Assembly: GCA_932521025.1 (NCBI GenBank)
Contig: OW051469.1
Span: 9,808,398-9,872,397, forward strand
Direction: 5' to 3'
Length of the DNA stretch: 64,000 nt
Source of the DNA: Oscheius onirici
Taxonomy: Eukaryota; Nematoda; Chromadorea; Rhabditida; Rhabditidae
This document shows, one piece after another, positions 49,112-60,340 of this stretch. A model generated the notes under the pieces. That model ran no database searches. It was not told the origin of the DNA and was given only the letters and a program-made list of their open reading frames with translations. The first letter of the stretch is position 1, and every line of letters starts with the position of its first letter. The position numbers were made by a program, and so were the translations under genes.

Positions 49112-49389
49112 CTGGCGCAAACTTGGTGTCGCGTTTTTCTCAATATTCTACTTACACACCTTTGGCGTCATTTTTTATAGGTAGGTACCATCCATTGGAA
49201 GCTCTGGCAAAAATGACGCCAAGGGTGTATCGTGAAATTTTCGAGAAAACCGGCCCGACTCGAGTCGAGTGAAGAGTCGGAGGGTTTCGGCAAAAATTTC
49301 ACGATACACCGCTGGCGTCATTTTTGCCGGAGGTTCCCATGAATGATAGCTACCTATGGCAAAAAGTGACGACACCAGGTTTGCGCCAG
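49112..49389. mobile_element. Fold-back element with nested hairpins
   Basis: The outer arms CTGGCGCAAACTTGGTGTCG and its near-complement (CGACACCAGGTTTGCGCCAG) lie 240 bases apart. Inside are further paired blocks: GGCAAAAATGACGCCA...GGTGTATCGTGAAATTTT against AAATTTCACGATACACC...TGGCGTCATTTTTGCC. The centre carries CGACTCGAGTCG. Non-coding; a MITE-like hairpin of unknown family. Confidence 0.85.
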
Positions 49390-50700
49390 CAACTCGAGGG
49401 CCCAAGTATACCGACTATCTAGTTACAGTACCCAGAACAGGAAGCCAATTCATCCCCTCATTGACTATCTCCTCATGCTAACTGTCAGCTATCAGTTAAA
49501 CAAAATGAGGTCGTTACGACCAGCCTCCTCCCCTCTCAATGTGGGAACTGGTCTGTCTCTCTCTCTCTTAGCACATACATGTCACATCTCACTACATCCT
49601 ACGGACAAACGATTTGGCGCATTTTGATGGCTGAGCACAGCGGGAAGTCCGAATTACATGGAGAAAGATCCTGACAGTTTAGCACAGGAATTGGGGCTAG
49701 GTGTCAATTGAGGAGTCACGATTGAGCTTAGGTAAGCGATGATGACACTTGCCGGCCACCGGTTATGCAATATCCAGATGGCTGCAAACAGTTACAGCAC
49801 ACAGATTAACGGCTACGGGATCAACAGGGCCAGCCGCAGGTTGCCTAATGGTCATTATGGACAAGGGAGAATCTGCTTCTGAAAAATACTATGTCCATAT
49901 GCCTGTAGAGTTTTACTATGTTTTTTAACTAAAAAATGCACATGTTGCTCTTCCGTTTTGGTCCGGACATTTTCAGTTTAGAGGTGATCCCAAAATCAAA
50001 AAGCATTTTTCAAAAAAAAAAAAAAAGCAAAATACTTGTCTTTCTGAGGTGGTAATTATTTTAATTGACAAATTTTTGCTAGAATGCAACCCGGAGGAGA
50101 TATGAGAGAAATACTGTTTTTGTCAAAACTTAAACCGTTCACTGTGCTCAGACGGTAAGATATACAGGTCTCTCATATAGCCTATTAATTCGGCTTAGGG
50201 TAGACCTACATTTTGGAACCGAATTTGCCCGATTTCGTTGAATTTGGAAAAGTTATGAGAGTTTCTTAAATACTTACTTGGCGCATTAATAACACAGCCA
50301 GTTCTTTTATCTTTTTTAAGTGTAAACAACTAGTTTTACTGATAAATTAGTTAATTCCAGTTAAGTATCTAAAGCAGTCGTGTTATCAGGGTTTAAAAAG
50401 CTACAAAACTTTTCTCCCAGTTGTGCAGTCAGTAAAACGCTCAGTTCAAATGTACGTCAAGGTCACGACCATCGCTACTCAAAGTTTGCTCAAGATATAG
50501 CTTTTTCTAAAGAAAAAGCACGTTGTGTATTCATTCAACGAATTCGTTTTGTCGGAACTAGACAGAAATTGTTTTTCCTTCGGTAAAGATTGATCCAGTG
50601 TGGCAGTTCGCTCAATTCTGACAGCTAATTCTTGACCTCTCCATCTCTGTTCCAAAAGATCACCGATAAACTCGTTTCCGCTTTTTTTGTCTTCTTCCTG

Positions 50701-50708
50701 TATAAAAG
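50701..50708 (+). promoter_or_regulatory. TATA box of the small peptide gene
   Basis: TATAAAAG, 27 bases before the ATG at 50736. This spacing leaves a very short 5' leader. Confidence 0.6.
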
Positions 50709-50735
50709 TGTTACACACGTCAGTTTGACCAAACA

Positions 50736-50940
50736 ATGCTTCGCCATCTTTTCGTCTTCCTACTACTTCTTGTAGTCTCAATCAGTTCGCAGCCCATGAA
50801 AATTGCCTGCGCCTGCTTCAGAGCCCCATGTCCTTGTGACGCTCCGTGAGTTTTCCAGTTTTCTTTAAAAAAATCTATAATTTAGAACAAACCCCTATCC
50901 GAACAGACGTCCAACTTGGCGACCTAATGCACTTTATTAA
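50736..50940 (+). CDS. Tiny secreted cysteine-rich peptide
   Basis: Two exons, 50736-50845 and 50886-50940, give 54 aa. A strong signal peptide (MLRHLFVFLLLLVVSISSQP) is followed by a mature peptide with CxC...CxC (CACFRAPCPC) and a Pro/Asn/Arg-rich tail (NPYPNRRPTWRPNALY). Four cysteines allow two disulfides; an antimicrobial, signalling or toxin-like role is possible but not shown. The intron has consensus ends (GTGAGT...AATTTAG). A TATA box and an AATAAA (50954) flank it. Its 3' exon overlaps the end of the minus-strand peptide gene. Family not recognised. Confidence 0.65.
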
Positions 50941-51097
50941 ATTTTAAGAACAAATAAAATGGTTTTGTTGTTGTAGTAGGTTCCGTAGTCGTCCACAATG
51001 TCCTGTCACGGCCACAGCCGAACGGCGGCAAGAATCCGATGCAGAAGGTACTGATCATAGGAAGAAGAACTAGGAGTATGAGTGCAGACAGCCTCAT
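50924..51097 (-). CDS. Small secreted Thr-rich peptide, antisense-overlapping
   Basis: Unspliced 57-aa frame: signal peptide MRLSALILLVLLPMISTFC, then a short Gly/Phe/Cys stretch (IGFLPPFGCGRDR) and a Thr-rich run (WTTTEPTTTTKP) that suggests O-glycosylation. A TTG-initiated extension upstream is disregarded because the signal peptide begins at the ATG at 51097. AATAAA occurs inside the last codons, so the true 3' end may differ. It overlaps the plus-strand peptide gene by 17 bases. Its Thr-rich tail recalls the protein at 63143-63580. Confidence 0.55.
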   Translation of the reverse strand: MRLSALILLVLLPMISTFCIGFLPPFGCGRDRTLWTTTEPTTTTKPFYLFLKFNKVH

Positions 51098-54000
51098 TTT
51101 GATGACACAAATATAAATTTGAGGTATCTGAGAATATAGAAACACAGAAAGGCTGTTTCTTAGTCGACAGCCTCATCTTCTAATCCCCTGACTTATAAAG
51201 AATGAGTTAATTGAAAACGTCATGGTATGTAGAGAGAAACTGGAACAGACGATTAATCATACAAGGGTGACGAAAAAAAGTAAGGTGAAGAATGTTAGTT
51301 TCTTGTGAAAGGGGGTGAGTCATTGGGAGTGGCTGTAGTCTGTGCAGTTGAGAGAATTTTCTGTAACTTCTTGGTAAATTCACAAAATTCAAAGCTTTCT
51401 ACTTTCCTCGGCACAGCAGAAGACAAAGCTGTAAAAACTTCCAGTCCAAAAGTGTCTTGCTTTCTAATCCAGACAACTCTTGACTTGCTACGACGATTCT
51501 CGTGGGCATGGACAAACAGACAGACAAACAGACAGAGCCAGCAACAGACTTTTTTGAGATCTTTTAAATAGTTTAGATACGATACAGAAATTGTCTGAAC
51601 TCGAATCTTGCCAGTTCTCCTTCTTTATCTTACTAGTTCAGGTTTTCAGCCGAGAAAATATTTACTGGATAGTCAGAACTTCCAAACTTTGTTGCCTGCT
51701 CCAAAGAACCAAAATAACTGATGGTAGAACAAATACATCTGATCAAGACTAGCAAATATTAGCTCGATTAAACCCTAAAAGCACAATGTTTTCACTGATG
51801 TCGTTCATGAGAATATTTTTCCTGCAATTTATCAGATCTCTTGTTTTTAGTCTTTTAGTTTTCAGTCAGACCTCGAGATGACAACAGTACCCATATGAAA
51901 AACTAGCAGAACACTTTCAAACACTTTCTGATCTATTCCGTCCAGTGAAGCAACAGCTCTTCCGCTCGATCGGTCGACTGATCGTCGTCCATTGGGGTCA
52001 GCGAGCATTTTCAATGAGTCATGACAGTCACAACTCATGCCCAGGCAATGTATTCATTAGCATGCGGAATTAGCATTCCGAGACGAGAATAATTCACAAT
52101 TTGGTATACCAGTTTCTGTCTCTCTAATCAAGAGCCAATGCACACACGTGTCTGTGCTGTAAAGGCGACAATTAAAGCTCTCCCAACGGCGCGTTTATTG
52201 TTACCGTATATTGATAATGAATGCCATCAAATATGCTCATTCAGAGGAAATAATTGGCCCAACGGGTTCCTGTAAACTGTGTGTCCTCAAACAAAAGAAA
52301 GAAGCTGGGGGAGCCGCCAGGTGCGAGACAATTTCCGCTGCTTGCGCAACACTGAGCCGACTAAACTGTCGCTAAGACTCGATGCAATTAGTTCCAAGAA
52401 TGGTATTAACCTTGACAATATTGTAGGGGGATTAAAGGGACTTCCGGAAGATCTAACACGTTTAGAAGTTGAAGTTCTTGGAATTTTACTGGTTTAATTA
52501 AAACCTTAACATGACCTGTTATGAGCTAGATTGTAAAAATTCGAGGTCTACTGAAAAAATGAAGTCTAAATGCTTCCCAAGAAGAAAACAGGATCACATC
52601 TAGTTAAAAACAGAAAGGTAGAAATTTAACCGGCGACAAGTACTGGAAAAAATCCTGAAGCTAAGCTTTAGCGGGTAAAAACGAAATTGCGTGTGAAAAT
52701 GCTTTCGCGGCTGAATCGAAGCATGTTTTCCTAGACCTGGCTCCGGGCCGGGCGGCTGGAGATTTCAGGACCGGGTCTTAACTTACAGGCCCAAGCACCC
52801 AACCGGGTCTACATTTTCCCCAAAAATAGACTACCACCCTGGATTGAACTTGCGATTACTTTCATTACAGAATAGTTCTGCTGCTCGCCTTTACCTCATT
52901 GCGGGTGCCAAGAAAATTCAGGTGCGCTTTATTGTTAGAGCAGCCTCGTTGTTGCGTCTATTACCATCATCACAAATATTTTTCGCAACACAAGTTCGGC
53001 ACTTAATAACTTTAAGAATTCGGTGAATATCAGGCACCTTTCGATGCACTACCACCTGTCTCAACATCCCGGTGCCTACTAAAAGGCTTACCTGTCATCT
53101 GGTGTCCATTTTCTGCAATTAATTAGTCTCGAGAAAAAGAGGCGACGACTTGCGGCTTTTTCTTTAATTAGCGGCTCAATGGAGCCAGATCGGTGACTGT
53201 AAAGACTGGGTGCACAGTCCTCAAAGCTAATCTCGTCCAGCTGAGACCTCTTATGCCTTTCGGCGTCAGTCTAATTGGCGCACAGAAGACTCCAATTCTG
53301 GCTGACTGTTCTCAGAGAGCGGGAAGGGAGGACATAAAAGTTGACAGAAACATAACAGTAATTAATTAGGGGGGATTACGTGTCCGCGGCGTTGCGCAAC
53401 AGACATGACGCAAGGTGCTTACCGCGGATTCCGTAGCACAGGTATCAAGCACATTTTTAAGCCAAGATACACAGATAATTTGGTAATTGGCACTTGTCGA
53501 CAACATGAGATGATTGGCTGAAAGGTTTAGATACAGTAGCCTAATTTTTTAAACTCTACAGCGGTAAAATAACTTACAGACACCAAATCCACCTGTCTTG
53601 CGGTCCAATTTCCCGCAGCCAGACAATTTTTCAACTGCTTGCTGCTGTGTTATTTACCCTGGCGCACAACCACTCTCTCTCTCCCGCTTATGTGCTGCCT
53701 TAATTGTTGGGTTCGGGTTGAGGTCCCCTCCCGTTTTTCAGCTGTCTTTTGCTGCCTTTTGTCCGGAAACGAGCAGCGATGGGGCAGCAAAAAACGACTG
53801 GCACCGTCAGTTGATCGGCTGGCACCGGTTGACCCTCTTGTCTTCTTGGTGTTTTCCAGGGAAGGTCATTATCGGAAAATCGAGCAATTATATAAAAGCG
53901 GAATGATATTGTCTGTATGAGAAAGAGAGAAAGCAATTTTTTTCGCTTATTGTTGCTTTCAAGAGACCAGCTGACCAGCTGTTGTCCTACTTCCGACGGT

Positions 54001-54329
54001 TCCCCTAATTGTCTCTTGCTTTTGATTTATACAAGGCGGTCACAGGTGCAGCCTAATGACTGTCGAGATTCTCTGAGAGGACACGAAAGTCAGACAGGTG
54101 TCAATGTTGAAGTAGCAAAATGATCCCCGGGATTACTGTATGCGCATCAAGTGGACTCAGGGTAATCCCGTTGGGAGGAGAGACGTAATCCCGAAGGATC
54201 CGTTGTTTTCAGTAAGATTTATGCGAAGGAGAATAAATAGAAAAAATGTTCATTGCAAAGTGTACCACGTAAATATAAAGAGAACATACTGACCCGTACT
54301 GATTTCTGACTTTTGTCTCTATGTGAGAG
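51098..54329. other. 3.2-kb non-coding stretch upstream of the second bHLH stop
   Basis: No supportable gene. It contains two CAGCTG E-boxes eight bases apart (53968 and 53976), several TAATTA motifs, and the GC-rich repeat fragment at 52735. Plausible proneural regulatory DNA by position only. Confidence 0.5.
52735..52800 (+). repeat. Fragment of the GC-rich dispersed repeat
   Basis: Contains CTGGCTCCGGGCCGGGC and ACTTACAGGCCCAAGCACCC, matching the two ends of the element at 23672-24000. Single truncated copy. Confidence 0.6.
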
Positions 54330-55299
54330 TTAGTGAGCAAAATATTTGGCCTGGGGCTCATCGAACGAGCTGTCACTACTGTAATAACTGGCACAGGGCG
54401 AGATTTCCGACTGATAGCCCATTTGCTGAGGATAGTACTGGCTGACAGGCTGCTGGTAGTAGGAAGGACTCGGGAGAGGCTGAAAGTCGTCTCCCAAAAG
54501 TTGGCGAAGTTGTTCGATGTATCGGGCGGCCTCGCGCAGAGTCTCGACCTGAAAAAATAGAATACTGTCGGCGGCTGGTCTTAATGATTCACGGACCCGG
54601 GTGTTTTTACTAGGCGCACCGCCACTCTTTTGACTTTTTGTAGCGAGACTGATTAAGGCAGATGCGCGATCGCGTGACAAGATTGACAAAGATGCGAAAA
54701 TCCGGGGAATCTAACTATTAAAAAGTGTCTGGGGTTGTTTGTTTATCCGGGACCTCCAACAAGTCAAGTTTTGTCAGGATTAGGTTTAAACTTTTTAACA
54801 AAAAACGAGTTAGATATTTTGTCTTAGAGGCAACTGGTCTCACTTTAAACAATGATCTAAGTTACATAAGAAGGTTTTGATATTCCTTTGAGAGTTTGCA
54901 AAATATTAAGGCAAGGATTTTATGGAAAATCGGGCAAAAGTACTAGCAAAAGTACTAATAATGCAAAAATACCAACCTTGGAAAGTTTCTGCTTAGTTCC
55001 TGCAGGTTTGGGAACACGTTCTCGAAGAGTATTAAAGCCTTGGTTAACCTGAAAAATATTTATTAGCAATGAATAGGACGGAAAGTTTTTCTTGAGAGCC
55101 GTATATAAAAATGAAAATATTTTGCGACGACCATGTAGCTCTGAGAGTACGCCGATACGGTACGGCAGAGCTCCGGAATTTCGGGAGGGCAGCGCAAGGA
55201 TAAATAATGAATACAAAAACCAACCTGATGAACACGTTTTCTCTCCCGCTCGTTTCTTCTCAACTTCTGAGGAGGCTTCTGGTTCTTGTGATTGCCCAT
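54330..55299 (-). CDS. Second achaete-scute family bHLH transcription factor
   Basis: Exons on the minus strand: 55299-55225, 55048-54977, 54548-54330; 121 aa. Basic region RRNERERKRVHQVN is identical to the paralogue at 46254; helix 1 QGFNTLRERVPKPA, loop TKQKLSKVETL, helix 2 REAARYIEQLRQLLGDD. The tail is rich in Gln/Tyr/Ser (YQQPVSQYYPQQMG, SSDSSFDEPQAKYFAH), as in HLH-3-like and Ascl proteins. It has an intron between LSK and VET that the paralogue lacks. It faces the other bHLH gene across 7.2 kb. An in-frame extension upstream of MGNHKNQ exists but lacks an ATG-supported leader, so 55299 is taken. Confidence 0.92.
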
Positions 55300-57170
55300 G
55301 GCGACTGCGCGAACGTGAAATGACCGCAGCTCTTCGAGGTCACGGGGCGTGGCCGGAAGGAGGTATGGGAAGAAGGCTGGAAGAAGGGCGGGATTAGTGT
55401 TTTTGGAGAGAAGAAAAGAACTCCAATAAACTGTATGAAACGCTTGAAAGTTGACTAAAACAAATGGAGGCACCTGGTGCCTGGGACGGAGCACAGTGGG
55501 ACGTCTGCCTCGGAAATGACCTCGGACTGATCAAGAAGAGGCGGTAAATTTGAAAATGGAATTGATGAAGTCGGCTTGGAGAGACAATAGGGGAAAAATT
55601 AGCCTTTCTACGATGTTGTTAAGTATAAAATTTTATTTAAGAAATCGTGTCATCAACTGGTGCAAGTCCCCCCTAAGTTTAAGTTTTTCCAGGGTTAAAT
55701 GTAGGTAACTCTAATGCCTAAAATGGTCATTAAGTTCTATAGTACTACAACAATTTAGGCTGCGATAAATATTTAACAATTAAATTATTTTCTTCTCATG
55801 AATGCTAACTTAAAAATTCTGAAAGCTTGCGTGTCTCATCGCAATATAAGCTGACAGCAGCTGAACATATTTACAGTGCCAATGAATAAAGACTGTCACT
55901 CAAGGACAAGACTTTTCCCGTGACTAATTCTCGCCTGCCCGTAAACTTGCGCAATTTGTCTTGCAGACAATACGGTAATGTGTATTGCGTAAACTCCTGG
56001 CGCACCTATAATTGCCGAGGCCGTTTCACATGGCAATTGTTAGTCTAACGTGGGTGAAAAAGACTCATCCAACAGTCTCTTTTTTTCCAACCCAGGTGTC
56101 TGTTCCAAGGTTCATCAAAACTGAGGGAGAGCACCTGTCATAGCTCTGAGGCAGTTGTGATTAGCCGCCAAAGCAGTAATCCAAGTCTAATTGAGGTTAT
56201 TAGCGGATCATCGAGAATGTGAAAGGAGCTTGGAGGCACTCCTTTCCTATACACCGAGACAGGGTGATAAATCACTGTCCGGCTACAAAGACAATGCGCG
56301 GATTATAGGCGCGCTGTTGCCTCAAGGCCAAACACAGTGCAACATTTGCATTTTCTTGGTACTCTCGACAACAAAAGGATTATAATGGGACAACAAGGGA
56401 GAATCTAAAGAAATTCTGAAAGGAACCAGTTGTTTTCCCACCCCCTTGGGACATCTGCCCGCAATGTGGGTTGATCACATTAACAATGAGTGACTGTGTA
56501 TGGACAAGGACATTTCCCCCAAAGAAATTTGAATTTCTCTAACCAATAAATACTATATTGAAAGCTGAGAAAGCTGATAAAACAAATTGCCAGGTTGGTA
56601 GGAGAGCAGCGAAGCGGATAATCGGCTAATTGCTGCCGTTCACCTGAGCTGATTGCGTTCTCGTAGGGAGGTCAAAGCCTAATTAGAACACACACACATA
56701 TTGGAAGAGAGAAAGTTTGTCAGAAGCTCAAGTTGCAGCTATCCATCACTTTTGTCGCTGGACAGTATTTGCCTAAAGGATTAACCTCAACCAATGAGCG
56801 TGTTTTTGAACGGGTGTGCGCAAACAGAAGCCATCGCCACGAGGCTGTTGATTCTATTCAGCTAGGTGTTAAGGGATTTGGGCAGCTTAACTCAAAAATA
56901 CTTGGTTTAACATTATACAGTCGTTTTTCCATTTCAGATCTCCCTAACACCGCCACAACTCGAGGAGCTCATAAAATTGATCAAGGAGCATAAGATTCTT
57001 TGCCAGAAGCTGCTTTTCCTCTTTTCCTTTAAAACAAGTTTGATCAGTAGAGCAAGATGTAAAAGGATTATGCGAGACTGATTCCGTAAATTGGCTGAAC
57101 CCTGACCTACACGAAAGATCAAGAAAATGGGAATTAAGACAAGATTTATTTAGTTCAAATTTACATTTAT
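55300..57170. other. Region upstream of the second bHLH gene; no gene seen
   Basis: 1.9 kb of AT-rich DNA between the bHLH start and the end of the reductase gene. Open frames show no domain. Likely holds the bHLH promoter. Confidence 0.5.
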
Positions 57171-58226
57171 CTACATCTTGCTCTTGCCAGTTCTTCCTCG
57201 AATCAGCTGTTCGGCTTCCTCCCACTGTTCCTGAGTCATATTGTGAAGGTACTGTGAGCCAATTTGACTGGGGTGATTATGGTATTGCTGTCCGCCGTCA
57301 AAGTCAATGATAGCACCGTTGATCCAGCTTCCAAAGTCGGAACTGATGAAGCTGACGAGATTGGCCAGCTCTTCAGGCTCTCCCGTTCTACCTTCAGGAA
57401 CAGTCAGGGCAGCTGCAGCTACAGCCTCATCGACGGATACGGTAGCTAGACGACCGAAAGCTCCTTCGGTCTTGATAGGACCCGGAGCGATGACATTGAA
57501 ACGGAAGCCGTACTTTCCCCATTCAGTCGAGAGACTCTTGGTCATGGCTTCGACTCCAGCCTTGGCTGCACAAGATGGCATAGTGAATGGACCTCCACTT
57601 CTGGCATAGGGAGTAGAAATGCTCAGAACGGAGCAGCCTCTGCCCTTGGCCATGGCTCTCTTTGCTACCTCATTGGTCACTCCCAAGGTTCCTAGGAGAA
57701 CAATGTCGATGATTGTTTTGGTAGCATTGGGAGAGAGGCGTTCACTGGCAGCGATAAAGTTCCCGGCAGCGTTGTTGATCAGCACGTTGGGCACATTTCC
57801 TAGCTTCTTTTCAATGTCATCCATTGCCGTCTTGATCAGGACGGGATCTTTCACATCCATCTTGAAGGCTTCACAAACTCCGCCAGTTTCCTTTCTGATC
57901 TCAGCGGCAGTCTTTTCCAGCACGTCGACTCGTCTGAAATTGTGTTTATTAAGCACTAGCCACAAAAATTATGAGTAAAGACTCGAAAGCAGGATCAATT
58001 CATTGTGATACACCGTTGATTCAGGCAATTTTTGACATTTTAAAAACAAAAATTACCTGGCAGCAATAGCCACACTGGCTCCAAGTCTAGCGAACATGGT
58101 CGCGATGGCTCTTCCCAGTCCAGTACCTCCTCCAGTTACTAGAGCAATCTTGCCCTTCATGGCTCCATCCCTCAGAGCGGGAGTAGTCAGCGTGGGAAAG
58201 AATTTTGCCGGGGTTTCACAAGCCAT
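57171..58226 (-). CDS. 2,4-dienoyl-CoA reductase (SDR family), DECR1-like with PTS1
   Basis: NADPH-dependent reductase for beta-oxidation of polyunsaturated acyl-CoA. Exons 58226-58057 and 57933-57171; 310 aa. NADP site GGGTGLGRA, then NNAAGNF, ERLSPNA, the catalytic Tyr in STPYARSG, the catalytic Lys in AAKAGVEAM, and GPIKTEGAF and GAIIDFDGGQQ. The sequence follows human DECR1 (mitochondrial) closely, but it ends in SKM, a peroxisomal targeting signal, and the N-terminus (MACETPAKFFPTL) is not an obvious presequence. The ATG lies directly behind CTTTTCAG, a likely trans-splice acceptor. AATAAA at 57150-57145. Divergent from the gene at 58605. Confidence 0.93.
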
Positions 58227-58604
58227 CTGAAAAGCCAAATTAACAATGTGAAAAGAGGAAAAATTCATAGAGTTTGGCGTGTTAAAAGGCGGCAGGGCGC
58301 GAACATTGTACCCACGTGGTGGTCTCCCCTTTCTCGATAAAAATGCGCAAAGCTAGAATCTCTAGTGTATTCTTCTCACTTAGGCACTTGAACTCATCCT
58401 TGGGCGGTTTGGATAATTACAGGGCAGGCCTAAAGGCGTCCCGAAGGCACTTCACAATAAACAATAGGACCTTAAGACTGTTTGTGAGGGAAACATATTT
58501 AACCTAAAGAATCTTTGTTGCAATCCCAGTCATTACTGATAACTTGTACGCAATCCGTTAATCCGAAAATATTTCGGCGGTTTTCTTCACAAGCAGCACA
58601 TCAG
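58227..58604. promoter_or_regulatory. Divergent intergenic region, reductase / RluA-like gene
   Basis: 378 bp between opposed start codons. Both ATGs are preceded by consensus acceptors, so both mRNAs are probably trans-spliced. No motif recognised. Confidence 0.4.
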
Positions 58605-60113
58605 ATGTCTCGTCCGACCGTTCAAGCAGCCCAAAAAAATTTTAAATCGATCAGGTATGTAGATTTTAGTTTTGTTAAACGAACGTTATCAGTCAGGCGA
58701 AAGAGTCACTGGTCAGAACTGCGCTCCAGCCGAGAACATTCCGCTACGTTGATCAGCTGACTAACTATGTTAAAGAACATTTTATTTTACACGAGCCAGG
58801 TAATTTTTGAATTATTTTTGAGTGTTATTCCCTTAGGTCGTTTCTTAATAATACCCAAGCCGTACGGCATTTCTTGCCTCGGACACAAGTCAGCAGGAGG
58901 AGGGGTGTTTAAAAGCAGCGTCTATAAAGATCAGGACAAGGATGAGGTGCTGCCAACGACAAGCAAAAACGACATTGTTTTGGAGGAATGCATTCCCGCT
59001 CTGGCTCGAGCTTTTAATGAGCCAAAGCTACATTTTTGTGTTGGATTAAAAAGATATCTGTCCGGATCAATTGTTCTGCCGGCTCGGGACGAAGAGTACA
59101 AAAATATCACGAACAGTATAAAGTTTATGAATCAGGCTTCTGAAGGAGACTATCACTACCGCGCACTGTAGGTATTTTTTTCTTATTTTTTGAACAAAAT
59201 TTTAGCACAATCCTACTCGGAACATTGCCAGAATCCTCTGGAACTGTAACTGGCTATGCAACTTTTCACAAGACGGGGGAACATTCGGAATATGTATTCG
59301 TACCGGGCAAAGCTAAGAAACGAGAAAAATCGGGAAAATTTGCTGTCGGCGGAGCGATCGAATATACAGTCTTGACGACAAAGTTCGGTTGCAGTTTGGT
59401 GGAATTTGGCACAAATAAATGTAAGATTCATGAACATTTCCGTGTTTTCTGTTGATTTCGGCGGAATCTGAAATTCCAGTGCGCAGTCGTTCTATCTAGG
59501 CAACCTTGCAGACCCTACCCCGGGCGTCCAGAATTGAGAAGCCGCCAATTTTCGATTTTTTCAACCATTTCTAAAAATCGCATTTTTCAGTTGCCCGACA
59601 TCTCCCTCGACTAGCCTTCACCAGTCTCATGTGCCCAATCCTTGGAGACCCGTTGTACTCGAAACGACTTCTAGACGTTGATGGAAGTCCTGTTCTAGCG
59701 AAGCCTGGTCAAGGTGGTAAACAGGTTGGATATATTTTTTATTCACAAATTTTTAAAATTTCAGTGGTTCCCTAAACAGCTATCCGAAAGGCTTGGCCTT
59801 CCATCTAGTCAACTCCATAAAGAGCTGCCCTTGTTTTGTCATGTTTATCAAACAGTTAGTATTTAATTTTACAGCTGTCGGAACCTAAATTTTGCAGGCT
59901 TTTCCAAGATACGGCTGGGAGATAGGAAAGAAGGGCAGTCAGCAGGAAGACATGGATCTTTTAGCTAGTGCTCCACCGCCAGGTTATTTTTCTATCTTCT
60001 TCTAAATATTTTTTTCAGAACATTTTCTCGCAATGGCAGAAGCTCTACAAATGGACGGTGCTCTGAACAAATTTCTGCGTGACGAAGTTGAGACCAATTT
60101 CTCCGACCTCTAA
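58605..60113 (+). CDS. RluA-type pseudouridine-synthase-like protein (RPUSD3/4-like), probably catalytically degenerate
   Basis: Exons: 58605-58654, 58693-58799, 58837-59167, 59206-59420, 59591-59724, 59765-59854, 59898-59982, 60019-60113; 368 aa. RluA signatures: FLIIPKPYGISCLGH (usual I-NKPxGL), LHFCVGLKRYLSGSIVLPA (usual HRLDxxTSGxxLLA) and RLAFTSLMCPILGDPLYS (usual HLA-LGxPIxGDxxY). The catalytic Asp position is Lys (LKRYLSG), and the GRxHQLR motif is replaced by GTNKFARHLPRL. The N-terminus is Arg/Lys-rich and could target mitochondria, where the human RPUSD3/4 proteins work on 16S rRNA and mRNA. It may be a non-catalytic RNA-binding member. The ATG follows CACATCAG, a likely trans-splice acceptor. 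Confidence 0.82.
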
Positions 60114-60130
60114 AAGATTGATGGAAGGCT

Positions 60131-60340
60131 TCATCGAAATACTGTTATTCTTCTGTTAAACTGTGCATTTGTTGTTCTCTTCTTGTTTTTGATATAAATC
60201 TTACCCGGGGTCAAAGAGTACTGCAAGTGACATCCTGCAGGCCGACAGCTGTAAATAAAGACCGCTCGGCCGACCTTGTCAACTTTTTCAATTGATTCTC
60301 CGATGTTCTTCCCGGTGGTCAGATCGGAAAATGTTGCCAT
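60131..60340 (-). CDS. Possible small protein, unknown
   Basis: 69-codon ATG-initiated frame that starts MATFSDLTTGKNIGESIEKV and has two Cys (SCRPAGCH). The second half (KIYIKNKKRTTNAQFNRR) follows a possible donor (CCCCGG|GTAAGA), so the real protein may be spliced. It converges on the RluA-like gene with 17 bases between stops. No family recognised; coding status is uncertain. Confidence 0.3.
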   Translation of the reverse strand: MATFSDLTTGKNIGESIEKVDKVGRAVFIYSCRPAGCHLQYSLTPGKIYIKNKKRTTNAQFNRRITVFR

